Shown here piece after piece: positions 7,461 through 15,238 of a DNA stretch of 64,000 nt. The notes beneath the pieces were generated by a model. That model worked only from the letters and a program-made list of their open reading frames with translations. It did not search any database and was not told the origin of the DNA. Origin of the DNA: Pontibacter rufus (GTDB lineage: Bacteria; Bacteroidota; Bacteroidia; Cytophagales; Hymenobacteraceae); the NCBI RefSeq assembly GCF_015694705.1, contig NZ_JADQDR010000013.1, forward strand, positions 88,821 through 152,820, in the 5' to 3' direction. Position 1 is the stretch's first letter, and every line of letters starts with the position of its first letter. Made by a program: the position numbers and the translations under genes.

Positions 7461-8957
7461 ATGGCGCCAACCAAAGTAATCGTAATCGGCTCAGGTTTTT
7501 CCGGCTTGTCGGCAGCAACGTGCCTTGCTGATAAAGGCTATGACGTAACGGTTCTGGAAAAGAACGCCACACCAGGCGGGCGGGCCAGGAGCTTTGCAGA
7601 AGCAGGTTTTACGTTCGACATGGGCCCGAGCTGGTACTGGATGCCCGATGTGTTTGAATCATACTTTAACCGTTTCGGCAAATCCACGTCTGATTATTTT
7701 CAACTGGAGCGTTTAGACCCCTCTTATACGATTGTATTTGGTGAGGATGACTTGATGCAGGTGCCGGCATCTATGGATGAATTGCGGCAGCTCTTCGAAA
7801 GCATGGAACCCGGCAGCGCACAGCAGCTCGATAAGTTTCTGGAGCAGGCCGCTTACAAGTATGAAGTAGGCATAAACAAACTGGTGTACAAGCCGGGCCG
7901 CTCGCTTACGGAGTTTATGAGCCCGAAGCTGCTGCTGGATGTGCTGCGCATGGATGTGTTCCAGTCTTTTCACAAACACATCCGCCGCTTTTTTAAGCAT
8001 GAAAGAATTATCAAGCTGATGGAGTTTCCGATTCTGTTTTTAGGCGCTTTGCCCGAAAATACCCCGGCGCTTTACAGCCTGATGAACTACGCCGACATTA
8101 GCTTGGGCACCTGGTACCCCATGGGCGGTATGTATAAGATTGTGGAAGGAATGGTGCAGCTGGCTGAAGAAAAAGGGGTGAAATTTCTGTACAACCAGGA
8201 AGTAAAGCAGATAGAGGTGCAGGAAGGTATGGCACGCCATGTGGTGACGGCAAGCGGCTCTTTTGAAGCAGATGTGGTGGTGGGCAGCGCAGATTATCAT
8301 CATGTGGAAAAAAAGCTGTTAACGGGCGAATACCGGAGTTACTCCGATACTTACTGGGATAAACGGGTGATGGCGCCTTCGTCGCTGATTTTTTACCTGG
8401 GCGTGAGCAAGCGCCTGCAAAACCTGCAACATCACAACCTGTTTTTTGATGAACCTTTCGGGCCGCATGCCCGCGAAATTTATGCTGATCCCAAATGGCC
8501 TGCCAAGCCGCTGTTTTATGTATGCGCGCCCTCTGTTACAGACCCTGCCGTAGCGCCGGAAGGCAGCGAAAACCTGTTTATACTGATGCCTGTTGCCCCC
8601 GGATTAGAAGATACCGAAGAAACTCGCGAACACTACTATAACCTGGTCATGGATCGGTTGGAGCACCTCACGAAACAGGAAATCCGGAACAATGTAATAT
8701 ACAAGCGGACCTACGCCCACCAGGACTTTATAAAAGATTACAACGCGTTTAAAGGCAATGCCTATGGTTTGGCCAATACGCTTCTGCAAACGGCACTGCT
8801 GAAACCGAGCTTGAAGAGCAGGAAAGTCAGCAACCTGTTTTATACCGGCCAGCTTACGGTGCCCGGGCCGGGCGTTCCTCCATCGCTTATTTCAGGGCAG
8901 GTGGTAGCCAGAGAAATTGAGAAGGAATATGCTGCGCCGGTTGCAGCAAACGTATAA
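7461..8957 (+). CDS. crtI: Phytoene desaturase CrtI
   Basis: A 498-residue FAD-dependent CrtI-type desaturase that converts phytoene stepwise to lycopene. The N-terminal dinucleotide-binding fold is clear (VIVIGSGFSGLSAATCLADKGYDVTVLEKNATPGGR, from about residue 6). The C-terminal flavoprotein signature of bacterial phytoene dehydrogenases is seen as NLFYTGQLTVPGPGVPPSLISGQVVA. Length matches the family. It starts 30 bases after the sigma gene and is followed 20 bases later by crtB, so the genes probably share a transcript. Confidence 0.96.
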   Translation: MAPTKVIVIGSGFSGLSAATCLADKGYDVTVLEKNATPGGRARSFAEAGFTFDMGPSWYWMPDVFESYFNRFGKSTSDYFQLERLDPSYTIVFGEDDLMQVPASMDELRQLFESMEPGSAQQLDKFLEQAAYKYEVGINKLVYKPGRSLTEFMSPKLLLDVLRMDVFQSFHKHIRRFFKHERIIKLMEFPILFLGALPENTPALYSLMNYADISLGTWYPMGGMYKIVEGMVQLAEEKGVKFLYNQEVKQIEVQEGMARHVVTASGSFEADVVVGSADYHHVEKKLLTGEYRSYSDTYWDKRVMAPSSLIFYLGVSKRLQNLQHHNLFFDEPFGPHAREIYADPKWPAKPLFYVCAPSVTDPAVAPEGSENLFILMPVAPGLEDTEETREHYYNLVMDRLEHLTKQEIRNNVIYKRTYAHQDFIKDYNAFKGNAYGLANTLLQTALLKPSLKSRKVSNLFYTGQLTVPGPGVPPSLISGQVVAREIEKEYAAPVAANV

Positions 8958-8977
8958 ATGTCCAAACCGAATCATGC

Positions 8978-9811
8978 ATGGAATTATTCAGAGAAACGTG
9001 TCTTAAATGCAGCAAAGTTATCACACAGGCTTACAGCACCTCCTTTACGCTGGGCATCAAAACGCTGCATCAGAAATTTCATGCGCCCATTTACGCTATC
9101 TATGGCTTTGTGCGCTGCGCTGATGAGATTGTAGACACTTTTCACGCTTATGACAAGCGCAAACTGCTGGCCGACTTCAAGCACCAGACCTTTGAAGCAA
9201 TTGAAAGCGGCATCAGCCTGAATCCTGTTCTGCACGCTTTCCAGTGTGTGGTAAAAGAATACAGCATTGACATTTGCTATATCGAGGCTTTCCTGGAAAG
9301 TATGGAGATGGATCTGGATGATCAGGTATACGACTGCTCGCTATACAGCGAATATATTTACGGGTCGGCTGAAGTGGTGGGGCTGATGTGCCTGAAAGTT
9401 TTCTGTGAGGGTGATGAAGCGATGTTTGAGCGCCTGAAGAAACCTGCCTGCAGCCTGGGTGCAGCTTTTCAGAAAGTAAACTTCCTGCGCGACATGCGCA
9501 GCGACTATGACGAGCGGGGCCGCGTATACTTCCCGCAGGTAGACTACCAGAGTTTTAACAACAACAGCAAGGCCGCAATAGAGGCCGACATTATGAATGA
9601 TTTTGACGCTGCGTATGTTGGCATAATGGCGTTGCCCCGCACGGCTCGCATGGGTGTATACCTGGCGTATGTGTATTACCTGAAACTGTTCCGGAAAATA
9701 CAGAGCCTGCCGGCCACCCACATTTTAAAAGAGCGCGTAAGAGTACCTGACAATAAAAAGCTGGCACTCCTGCTCGGCTCTTATCTCAGATACAGGCTTA
9801 ACGCAATTTAA
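8978..9811 (+). CDS. crtB: Phytoene synthase CrtB
   Basis: A 277-residue head-to-head prenyltransferase of the squalene/phytoene synthase family that joins two geranylgeranyl diphosphates into phytoene. Both Mg-binding regions are visible: CADEIVDTFHAYDK near residue 45, a variant of the DxxxD motif, and NFLRDMRSDYDERGRVYFP near 168-186. Its stop codon is directly followed by the ATG of the next gene, with no base between, so translation of the two is probably coupled. Confidence 0.95.
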   Translation: MELFRETCLKCSKVITQAYSTSFTLGIKTLHQKFHAPIYAIYGFVRCADEIVDTFHAYDKRKLLADFKHQTFEAIESGISLNPVLHAFQCVVKEYSIDICYIEAFLESMEMDLDDQVYDCSLYSEYIYGSAEVVGLMCLKVFCEGDEAMFERLKKPACSLGAAFQKVNFLRDMRSDYDERGRVYFPQVDYQSFNNNSKAAIEADIMNDFDAAYVGIMALPRTARMGVYLAYVYYLKLFRKIQSLPATHILKERVRVPDNKKLALLLGSYLRYRLNAI

Positions 9812-10345
9812 ATGACGAAATTTTTTTTACTGGTTTTGTGCTTCTTTGTAGCAGCAAATACATGGGCCGGCGATACAGCCCGCTATAGTATAAACGAGCT
9901 GCGGCTTAAGTATCAGAAAGCAAGCCTGGACGAAGCGACAGCGAAAGAGTTTAACAGGCAGATGAGCGCCTACAACGGAAAAGATCCGCTGGTGAAGGCT
10001 TACCAGGCGGCCTCGGAGGCGGTAATGGCCAAGTATGTCTGGAACCCATACAGCAAGTTAAAGCACCTGCAAACCGCTTCGGCTATGTTTCAGGAAGCTG
10101 TTAAGTTGGATGCCAGACAGTCGGAAATCAGGTTTTTGCGCTTCACCGTAGAGCATTATGTACCGCGTTACCTTAACCTGAGCGGGCATATAGCGGAAGA
10201 CAAGAAGCGGATTATTGAGAGCCTGCAGGAATATCCGGAATCGGGCTTGTCGGAGGGGCTGGCACGCACCATGCGCGATTTTATGCTTTCCAAAGACCAT
10301 TGCACAGCACAGGAGAAAAAGATCCTGCGGGACGTCAAGATTTAG
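9812..10345 (+). CDS. Secreted protein of unknown function in the carotenoid operon
   Basis: A 177-residue protein with a clear signal peptide (MTKFFLLVLCFFVAANTWAG; predicted cleavage near residue 19). The rest is mostly helical and soluble: an alanine/lysine-rich middle (QAASEAVMAKYVWNPYSKLKHLQTASAMFQEAVKLD) that looks like a tetratricopeptide-type helix pair, then a helical C-terminus with one cysteine (C165). It resembles short periplasmic proteins I associate with Bacteroidota crt clusters, but I cannot name a function. Zero spacing to crtB ties its synthesis to phytoene synthase. Periplasmic location would be unusual for a biosynthetic enzyme; a role in pigment placement is speculation. 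Confidence 0.8.
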   Translation: MTKFFLLVLCFFVAANTWAGDTARYSINELRLKYQKASLDEATAKEFNRQMSAYNGKDPLVKAYQAASEAVMAKYVWNPYSKLKHLQTASAMFQEAVKLDARQSEIRFLRFTVEHYVPRYLNLSGHIAEDKKRIIESLQEYPESGLSEGLARTMRDFMLSKDHCTAQEKKILRDVKI

Positions 10346-10407
10346 AAGATTGAAGGCAAGGAAATAAGTATGAGGTGAGCCTGTCCGGTTTAACTGTGCT
10401 TATTGTC

Positions 10408-10506
10408 CAGACACTCGCGGGGGGCTGCGCACACCCTGAGGTCTTTTGAGCAGCCTCCAATTTATTACCGGACACACAGCGTGCGCAGCTCCTGTGTGTA
10501 TCCGGG
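10408..10506. repeat. GC-rich inverted-repeat family (37-base type), copy at crtY
   Basis: The crtB-operon/crtY gap (10346-10594) holds a 38-base arm (10408-10445) and a palindromic block (about 10469-10506, CCGGACACACAG and CTGTGTGTATCCGG) sharing the core CGTGCGCAGCTCCTG. The same unit occurs at 12325-12361 and 43431-43467. No coding capacity was seen. Confidence 0.7.
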
Positions 10507-10594
10507 CGGCTACTGAAACACGAGGTGTGGCAGAAGCAGTTGGGGCAATTTGTCATTATAAATTCTTCGGTTTACTTATCCCGATTTCAAAGTA

Positions 10595-11293
10595 ATGTAC
10601 ATTTACCTATACCTTAATATTTTCACCATCCTGTTTCCGGTGCTGCTCTCCTTCGACCGGAAGGTGGCGTTCTATAAACAGTGGCCGGCGCTCTTCCCGG
10701 CCATACTTGCCAACGCGCTCTTCTTTATAGTATGGGATTCCTTCTTCACGGATATGGGCGTGTGGGGCTTTAACAAAGATTACCTGGTTGGTTTATACCT
10801 GTTTAACCTCCCGCTGGAAGAGGTTCTTTTCTTTATTACGGTGCCTTATGCCTGTGTTTTTATCTATGAGGTGCTGAATGCTTATGTCTCCAAAGATCTG
10901 CTGCAGCCTTACGCCAAGGGTTTCACTTTTTTGCTGATGCTGGTGCTGCCGCTGGTTGCTGTTTTCAATATCGGCCGTCTTTATACCTCTGTTACATTTG
11001 TGCTGCTCACCCTCATGCTGCTGGTGCACCTGCGTTATTTCGGCAGCCGTTTGCTGGGCCGGTTTTACCTCGCTTACCTGGTGCATCTGGTGCCTTTCCT
11101 GCTGGTAAACGGTGTGCTTACTTACCTGCCTGTGGTCTGGTATAACAACACCTATAACCTGGGATTGCGCATCGGCACCATACCCGCGGAAGATGTTTTT
11201 TACTCGATGCTGATGTTGTTGCTAACTATCTCGGTATATGAGCTTTTGCGCAAACGGAAAGCTGTAAAACAATATAAGGCTGTAGTTGTATAA
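10595..11293 (+). CDS. crtY: Lycopene beta-cyclase, fused CrtYc-CrtYd type
   Basis: A 232-residue polytopic membrane protein made of two repeats of the small lycopene-cyclase domain found as separate CrtYc and CrtYd subunits in actinobacteria. Each half carries the family motif: NLPLEEVLFFITVPYAC (about 70-86) and GTIPAEDVFYSMLMLLL (about 193-209). The sequence has about six or seven hydrophobic segments. It would cyclise lycopene to beta-carotene, the substrate of crtZ and crtW. It lies just downstream of a GC-rich repeat element, so it may have its own promoter. The ispH gene follows after 5 bases. Confidence 0.93.
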   Translation: MYIYLYLNIFTILFPVLLSFDRKVAFYKQWPALFPAILANALFFIVWDSFFTDMGVWGFNKDYLVGLYLFNLPLEEVLFFITVPYACVFIYEVLNAYVSKDLLQPYAKGFTFLLMLVLPLVAVFNIGRLYTSVTFVLLTLMLLVHLRYFGSRLLGRFYLAYLVHLVPFLLVNGVLTYLPVVWYNNTYNLGLRIGTIPAEDVFYSMLMLLLTISVYELLRKRKAVKQYKAVVV

Positions 11294-11298
11294 GTTGT

Positions 11299-12141
11299 AT
11301 GAAAAGCCTGCGCGTTACCATCGATTCAAACTCCGGCTTCTGCTTTGGCGTGGTATATGCCATCCAGATGGCAGAAGATATACTGGCAGAGCAGGATTAT
11401 TTGTATTGTCTGGGTGATATTGTACACAACGACGAAGAAGTGGAACGCCTGCAGCAGCGTGGCCTGCGCATCATCAACCACCAGGAGTTTAGCACCCTGC
11501 AAAACGAAACCGTGCTGATACGCGCCCACGGCGAACCACCCGATACCTACCAGACAGCCCTGCAAAACAACCTGACCCTGATTGATGCCTCGTGCCCCGT
11601 GGTGCTGAAATTACAGAACCGCATCAAGGCTTCCTTCGATAAGAAAGAGCAGATTTTTATCTATGGCAAACACGGCCATGCGGAGGTATTGGGTTTGCTG
11701 GGCCAGACTGGTAACCAGGCGGTGGTATTCGAAAGTATGGACGAACTGCTGCAGCACGACCTTCCGGCTAAACTTACACTCTACAGCCAGACTACGAAAA
11801 GCACCGACAGCTTTTATCGTATAAAACATGCTCTGGAGGAAAAGGGATACGAGGTAAATCCCAACGATACTATTTGCCGACAGGTATCTAACCGAGATAA
11901 GGAGCTCCGCCGGTTTGCCGCTAAATTCGATAAAATTATCTTTGTGTCAGGCACTAAATCCTCCAATGGCAAGGTGTTGTACGAAGTATGCAAAGCCACC
12001 AACCCGGCTACCTATTTTATCTCTAAAGTAAGCGAGTTGCAGCCCTCGTGGTTTAAGGACGGAGAAAGCGTAGGTATCTGTGGTGCAACTTCTACACCCA
12101 TGTGGCTGATGGAAGAAGTGCGTGATGCCCTGCTGAAGTAG
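11299..12141 (+). CDS. ispH: 4-hydroxy-3-methylbut-2-enyl diphosphate reductase IspH (LytB)
   Basis: A 280-residue IspH, the last enzyme of the MEP pathway, reducing HMBPP to IPP and DMAPP. The three cysteines that hold its iron-sulfur cluster are all present: C15 (GFCFGV), C99 (DASCPVV) and C193 (DTICRQVSNR). Substrate-binding motifs KHGHAEV (124-130) and SQTT (163-166) are also visible. Its place between crtY and crtW suggests that C5 precursor supply is co-regulated with carotenoid synthesis. A second ispH elsewhere is possible. Confidence 0.95.
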   Translation: MKSLRVTIDSNSGFCFGVVYAIQMAEDILAEQDYLYCLGDIVHNDEEVERLQQRGLRIINHQEFSTLQNETVLIRAHGEPPDTYQTALQNNLTLIDASCPVVLKLQNRIKASFDKKEQIFIYGKHGHAEVLGLLGQTGNQAVVFESMDELLQHDLPAKLTLYSQTTKSTDSFYRIKHALEEKGYEVNPNDTICRQVSNRDKELRRFAAKFDKIIFVSGTKSSNGKVLYEVCKATNPATYFISKVSELQPSWFKDGESVGICGATSTPMWLMEEVRDALLK

Positions 12142-12187
12142 GCGTACTAATTGTTAAACTGCCGATTGTTCCTGATCTTTATACTTT

Positions 12188-12361
12188 CGCGGGAACTGCA
12201 CGCACCGCAAATGTATAAAGGCCAGGAACAGACGTTTAAGTTCAGGTATAGGATTATCAATAGTTGTAGCCAACAGAGCAGAATTACAAATCTGGTTCAG
12301 CAAAGGCTGGATGTATACTTCGTAAAGACCTCGCAGCGTGCGCAGCTCCTGCAAGTGTCTG
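12188..12361. repeat. GC-rich inverted-repeat family, copy before crtW
   Basis: The left part (12188-12208, CGCGGGAACTGCACGCACCGC split across the site) and the right 37-base arm (12325-12361) are inverted relatives. The right arm matches 43431-43467 at 36 of 37 bases. An open frame runs through this element into crtW, but the repeat nature argues against it being translated. Confidence 0.75.
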
Positions 12362-12390
12362 AAGGTCAAGGACAATCAATAATTAAACAA

Positions 12391-13074
12391 ATGGTTAGCA
12401 GGAAAGACAGCAGGGGCATCGTAATGGCGGCAGCAATAGTTGCCTGCTGGCTGGGATTGCTCGTATACCTGCTGTCTGTCTTTGCTGTGGATTTTGCTAA
12501 CCCGCTTACGTACCTGTTCATCCTGCTACAAACGCACCTCTACACCGGCCTTTTTATTACTGCGCATGATGCCATGCATGGCGTGGCGGCACCTGGCAGG
12601 CCCGCACTTAACAAAAGTATAGGAACGGCAACGGCTTTGCTTTTTGCATTTAACTGGTATCCGCGGCTGCTGCCCCGCCACCACCAGCACCACCGCCACG
12701 TAGCCACCAACCTGGACCCGGACTATCATGGCGGTTCTTTCGTGGCCTGGTATTTCAGTTTTCTGAAGCAGTATATTACCTGGTGGCAACTGCTGCTGAT
12801 GGCTGTGAGCTTTAACGTGCTCAGGTTATACTTCCCGTTAGAGAACGTCATCCTGTTCTGGATGCTGCCGGCTATACTGGCTACTTTCCAGCTTTTCTAC
12901 TTTGGTACTTACCAGCCGCATCATGGCGAACATGCACCCGGCAACAAACACAAATCCACCACACTGGCCACAAACCATTTGTGGGCTTTCCTGAGCTGCT
13001 ACTTCTTCGGTTATCATTACGAGCATCACGACAAGCCATACCTGCCCTGGTGGCAATTGTATAAAACGAAGTAG
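12391..13074 (+). CDS. crtW: Beta-carotene ketolase CrtW
   Basis: A 227-residue membrane fatty-acid-desaturase-fold oxygenase that adds 4-keto groups to beta-ionone rings. CrtW-type histidine motifs are clear: HDAMHG at 59-64, HHQHHRH at 97-103, and the C-terminal FGTYQPHHGEH and FGYHYEHH followed by PWWQL, as in Paracoccus CrtW. The ATG at 12391 is chosen because the in-frame extension to 12151 runs through a repeat element and adds 80 residues without family character. With crtZ it allows canthaxanthin and astaxanthin. It ends the carotenoid cluster. Confidence 0.9.
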   Translation: MVSRKDSRGIVMAAAIVACWLGLLVYLLSVFAVDFANPLTYLFILLQTHLYTGLFITAHDAMHGVAAPGRPALNKSIGTATALLFAFNWYPRLLPRHHQHHRHVATNLDPDYHGGSFVAWYFSFLKQYITWWQLLLMAVSFNVLRLYFPLENVILFWMLPAILATFQLFYFGTYQPHHGEHAPGNKHKSTTLATNHLWAFLSCYFFGYHYEHHDKPYLPWWQLYKTK

Positions 13075-13374
13075 GTACTGGTGTTTGCTTTGTGCCACGG
13101 GAGGCTCTAAGGAGGGCGGAATGGTTCTGCATTACGTTTTCAGTGCTCCTGAAATCTCTCTTCCCTGGATTTACCTGCTTATAGATATAAGGAACTCTGC
13201 TTTTTGAACCGTTTTTGCAGGAAAGTACATAAAAGCTTTTTGTTTTAGCAGGCGGCAGGAATCAATTTAAAGTATAAACGAAATCTGAAGAAGATACAAG
13301 CTGTTCAGCGTCAATAATTTGAACCTAGAAGTCTTTTGTCCTGCTACTTAATACAAACTGAAACAAGGTTTTCC

Positions 13375-13400
13375 AGGGGAGCTTTAAGCTCCCCTTTTTG
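13375..13400 (+). terminator. Intrinsic terminator between the crt cluster and mraZ
   Basis: AGGGGAGCTT (13375-13384), one loop base, AAGCTCCCCT (13386-13395), then TTTTG. This is a strong short hairpin with a T-run. It lies 300 bases past crtW; the stretch 13075-13374 holds no gene and one AAGTATA word at 13269. Confidence 0.85.
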
Positions 13401-13458
13401 TTGCCCTGAAGTTTAAGATGCAGAAGGCATTGCAACGGCTATCCGGGGGCAGGTTGCG

Positions 13459-13515
13459 CCACTTTCGGGCTTATACCTGGATAATTATGCCACTTTGCCC
13501 CACTTTTCCCACTTA
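13459..13515 (-). promoter_or_regulatory. Upstream array of MraZ-like boxes, reverse orientation
   Basis: CCACTTT occurs at 13459-13465, 13490-13496 and 13500-13506, and CCACTTA at 13509-13515. These are reverse complements of the AAAGTGG boxes next to the mraZ promoter. The last three have 10- and 9-base spacing. Their orientation is opposite to the proximal array. Confidence 0.5.
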
Positions 13516-13675
13516 ATGCCACAAACGCGGCAGCTAGCTGCTCGGTATGAAGTAAACTATACCTGGTGAAGGGTAAGGTGCTGGGAGCTAGAGTGTTAAT
13601 GTTGAAGGGGATCGTATATAAGCAAAGAGTTAATCAGAAGCAAAAAAACTTATACCCAAAAATAAGTGCAGGATG

Positions 13676-13722
13676 TGTGGATAATGTGGATAAGTGGAGT
13701 GGATAACCATAATTTATCCACA
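13676..13722. promoter_or_regulatory. Cluster of DnaA boxes upstream of mraZ
   Basis: Two perfect boxes TGTGGATAA stand head to tail at 13676-13684 and 13685-13693. A one-mismatch box AGTGGATAA follows at 13698-13706, and an inverted perfect box TTATCCACA at 13714-13722. Four DnaA-type sites in 47 bases are far above chance. They abut the MraZ boxes and the mraZ promoter. Confidence 0.75.
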
Positions 13723-13748
13723 AAGTGGTAAAAAGTGGTAGATTGTGG
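13722..13748 (+). promoter_or_regulatory. MraZ operator: three 10-base repeats
   Basis: AAAGTGGTAA, AAAGTGGTAG and ATTGTGGTTG follow each other with exact 10-base period, starting at 13722, 13732 and 13742. The pattern matches the AAAGTG(T/G)N3 direct repeats reported for MraZ binding in mollicutes. The array ends one base before the -33 box, a position suited to control of the dcw promoter. Confidence 0.75.
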
Positions 13749-13778
13749 TTGCTGAGTTTTACTGAATCGCTACATTTG
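13749..13778 (+). promoter_or_regulatory. mraZ / dcw promoter
   Basis: TTG (13749-13751), 19-base spacer, TACATTTG (13771-13778) fits the Bacteroidota promoter consensus. It lies 37 bases before the mraZ ATG. Confidence 0.8.
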
Positions 13779-13815
13779 TAGACACCGAAATCCATACGGA
13801 CAAAAGCCCATTAGC

Positions 13816-14283
13816 ATGAATTTCCTCTCAGGCGAATATGAATGCAAGATTGATCCGAAGGGAAGGCTGGTTTTACCTGCAAAGATAAAAACCAACCTGC
13901 CGGAGGAATCGGGCAATCATGTGGTGCTGATGCGGGGGTTCGAGCCTTGCCTGGTGTTATATCCGAAAGCTGAGTGGAAGGTGATTTACGACAAAGTGGC
14001 CAGTCTGAACGAGTTTAACGAAGAATACCGCCAGTTTCAGCGCAACTTCTTCCGGGGTAATACCGAGATTGAGCTGGACGGAACAGGTCGTTTTATTGTG
14101 CCAAGGACAATGGCACGCTTTGCAGAACTGGAGAAAGAGGCTATTGTAGTGGGGCTTGGCAACCGCGTGGAGATATGGAACCCTGATAAGTATGAGGAGT
14201 TCCTGATAAAGGATCAGCAGGACTTTTCGCAGCTGGCGCAGAAGTTTTTAGGTGATAAACCGGCCGGAGAGCCACTTATCTAA
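13816..14283 (+). CDS. mraZ: Transcriptional regulator MraZ
   Basis: A 155-residue MraZ with two SpoVT/AbrB-like DNA-binding repeats: about 5-50 (GEYECKIDPKGRLVLPAKIK) and about 78-125 (FFRGNTEIELDGTGRFIVPRTM). MraZ forms rings and binds repeats in front of its own gene, adjusting dcw transcription; suitable boxes are present just upstream. It is the first gene of the cluster, and its TAA overlaps the ATG of rsmH by one base. Confidence 0.96.
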   Translation: MNFLSGEYECKIDPKGRLVLPAKIKTNLPEESGNHVVLMRGFEPCLVLYPKAEWKVIYDKVASLNEFNEEYRQFQRNFFRGNTEIELDGTGRFIVPRTMARFAELEKEAIVVGLGNRVEIWNPDKYEEFLIKDQQDFSQLAQKFLGDKPAGEPLI

Positions 14284-15197
14284 TGGAGTATCATCGCCCC
14301 GTATTGCTGCAGGAGTCAGTTGAGGCCATGGCTATTAAGCAGGGTGGCGTGTATGTGGATGTAACGTTTGGCGGCGGCGGCCATTCCGCCTTAATCCTAA
14401 GCAGGCTTACAAGCGGTAAGCTGTATGGTTTTGACCAGGATCGGGATGCTGCAGAACAGGCCGCCAGGCTGGCAGGGCCAAATTTTGAGTTTGTACGCGC
14501 TAATTTCCGCGATCTTAAAAAGTACCTGCGCCTTTACGGGGTAAAGCAGGTAGATGCCGTGCTGGCAGATCTGGGTGTTTCGTCGCACCAGTTTAATGTG
14601 CCCGAACGTGGCTTTTCGACCCGTTTTGATGGCCCGCTGGATATGCGCATGAACCCGGAAGCAGGCATTACGGCAAAAGAAGTGCTGGAAACATACTCCG
14701 AGGAGCAGTTGCACCGCATTTTCGGGATGTATGGCGAAGTGAAGAATGCCAAAACGCTGGCCAGAACGATAGTAGAAAAGCGGGCCCGGCAGCCCTTTGC
14801 AACTATCAGCGAGTTTAAGCAGGGCATCAGTTCCTGTACGCCGAAAGGCAAAGAAAACAAATACCTGGCCCAGGTGTTTCAGGCGCTCCGCATCGAAGTA
14901 AACGACGAGATGAAGGCGCTGGAGGAAATGCTGGAGCAGGCAACAGAAGTGCTGAAGCCCGGGGGCCGGCTGGTGGTAATATCCTACCACTCGCTGGAAG
15001 ACAGGCTGGTGAAAAATTTTATTGCCAAAGGCAGATTTTTCGGAGAAGTGGAAAAAGACCTGTTTGGTAATGAGCTTAAACCGCTGGAGGCCGTTACGCG
15101 CAAACCCATTGTGCCGTCAGAACAGGAACTGCTGGACAACAGCCGCTCCAGAAGTGCTAAACTGAGAGTAGCAGTGAAAAGAGAAAAGAATGATTGA
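14283..15197 (+). CDS. rsmH: 16S rRNA m4C1402 methyltransferase RsmH (MraW)
   Basis: A 304-residue SAM-dependent methyltransferase that N4-methylates C1402 of 16S rRNA. The glycine-rich SAM site (YVDVTFGGGGHSALIL, about 24-39), the DLGVSSHQ motif (about 96-103), the GFSTRFDGPLDMRMN segment and the late VISYHSLEDRLVK motif are all present. It overlaps mraZ by one base and continues directly into ftsL. Confidence 0.97.
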   Translation: MEYHRPVLLQESVEAMAIKQGGVYVDVTFGGGGHSALILSRLTSGKLYGFDQDRDAAEQAARLAGPNFEFVRANFRDLKKYLRLYGVKQVDAVLADLGVSSHQFNVPERGFSTRFDGPLDMRMNPEAGITAKEVLETYSEEQLHRIFGMYGEVKNAKTLARTIVEKRARQPFATISEFKQGISSCTPKGKENKYLAQVFQALRIEVNDEMKALEEMLEQATEVLKPGGRLVVISYHSLEDRLVKNFIAKGRFFGEVEKDLFGNELKPLEAVTRKPIVPSEQELLDNSRSRSAKLRVAVKREKND

Positions 15198-15238
15198 TAA
15201 ATAAACAGCTGATTTATCAGCTAAAAACAAGTATAAGC

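Noticed and set aside
12151..12390. An 80-residue N-terminal extension of CrtW
   Set aside because: It is encoded by an inverted-repeat element found elsewhere without coding use, and CrtW homologues start near MVSRKDSRG.
13676..13748. A CRISPR-like or satellite array from the 9- and 10-base repeats
   Set aside because: Units are too short and are explained by DnaA boxes and MraZ boxes; no spacers or cas genes are present.
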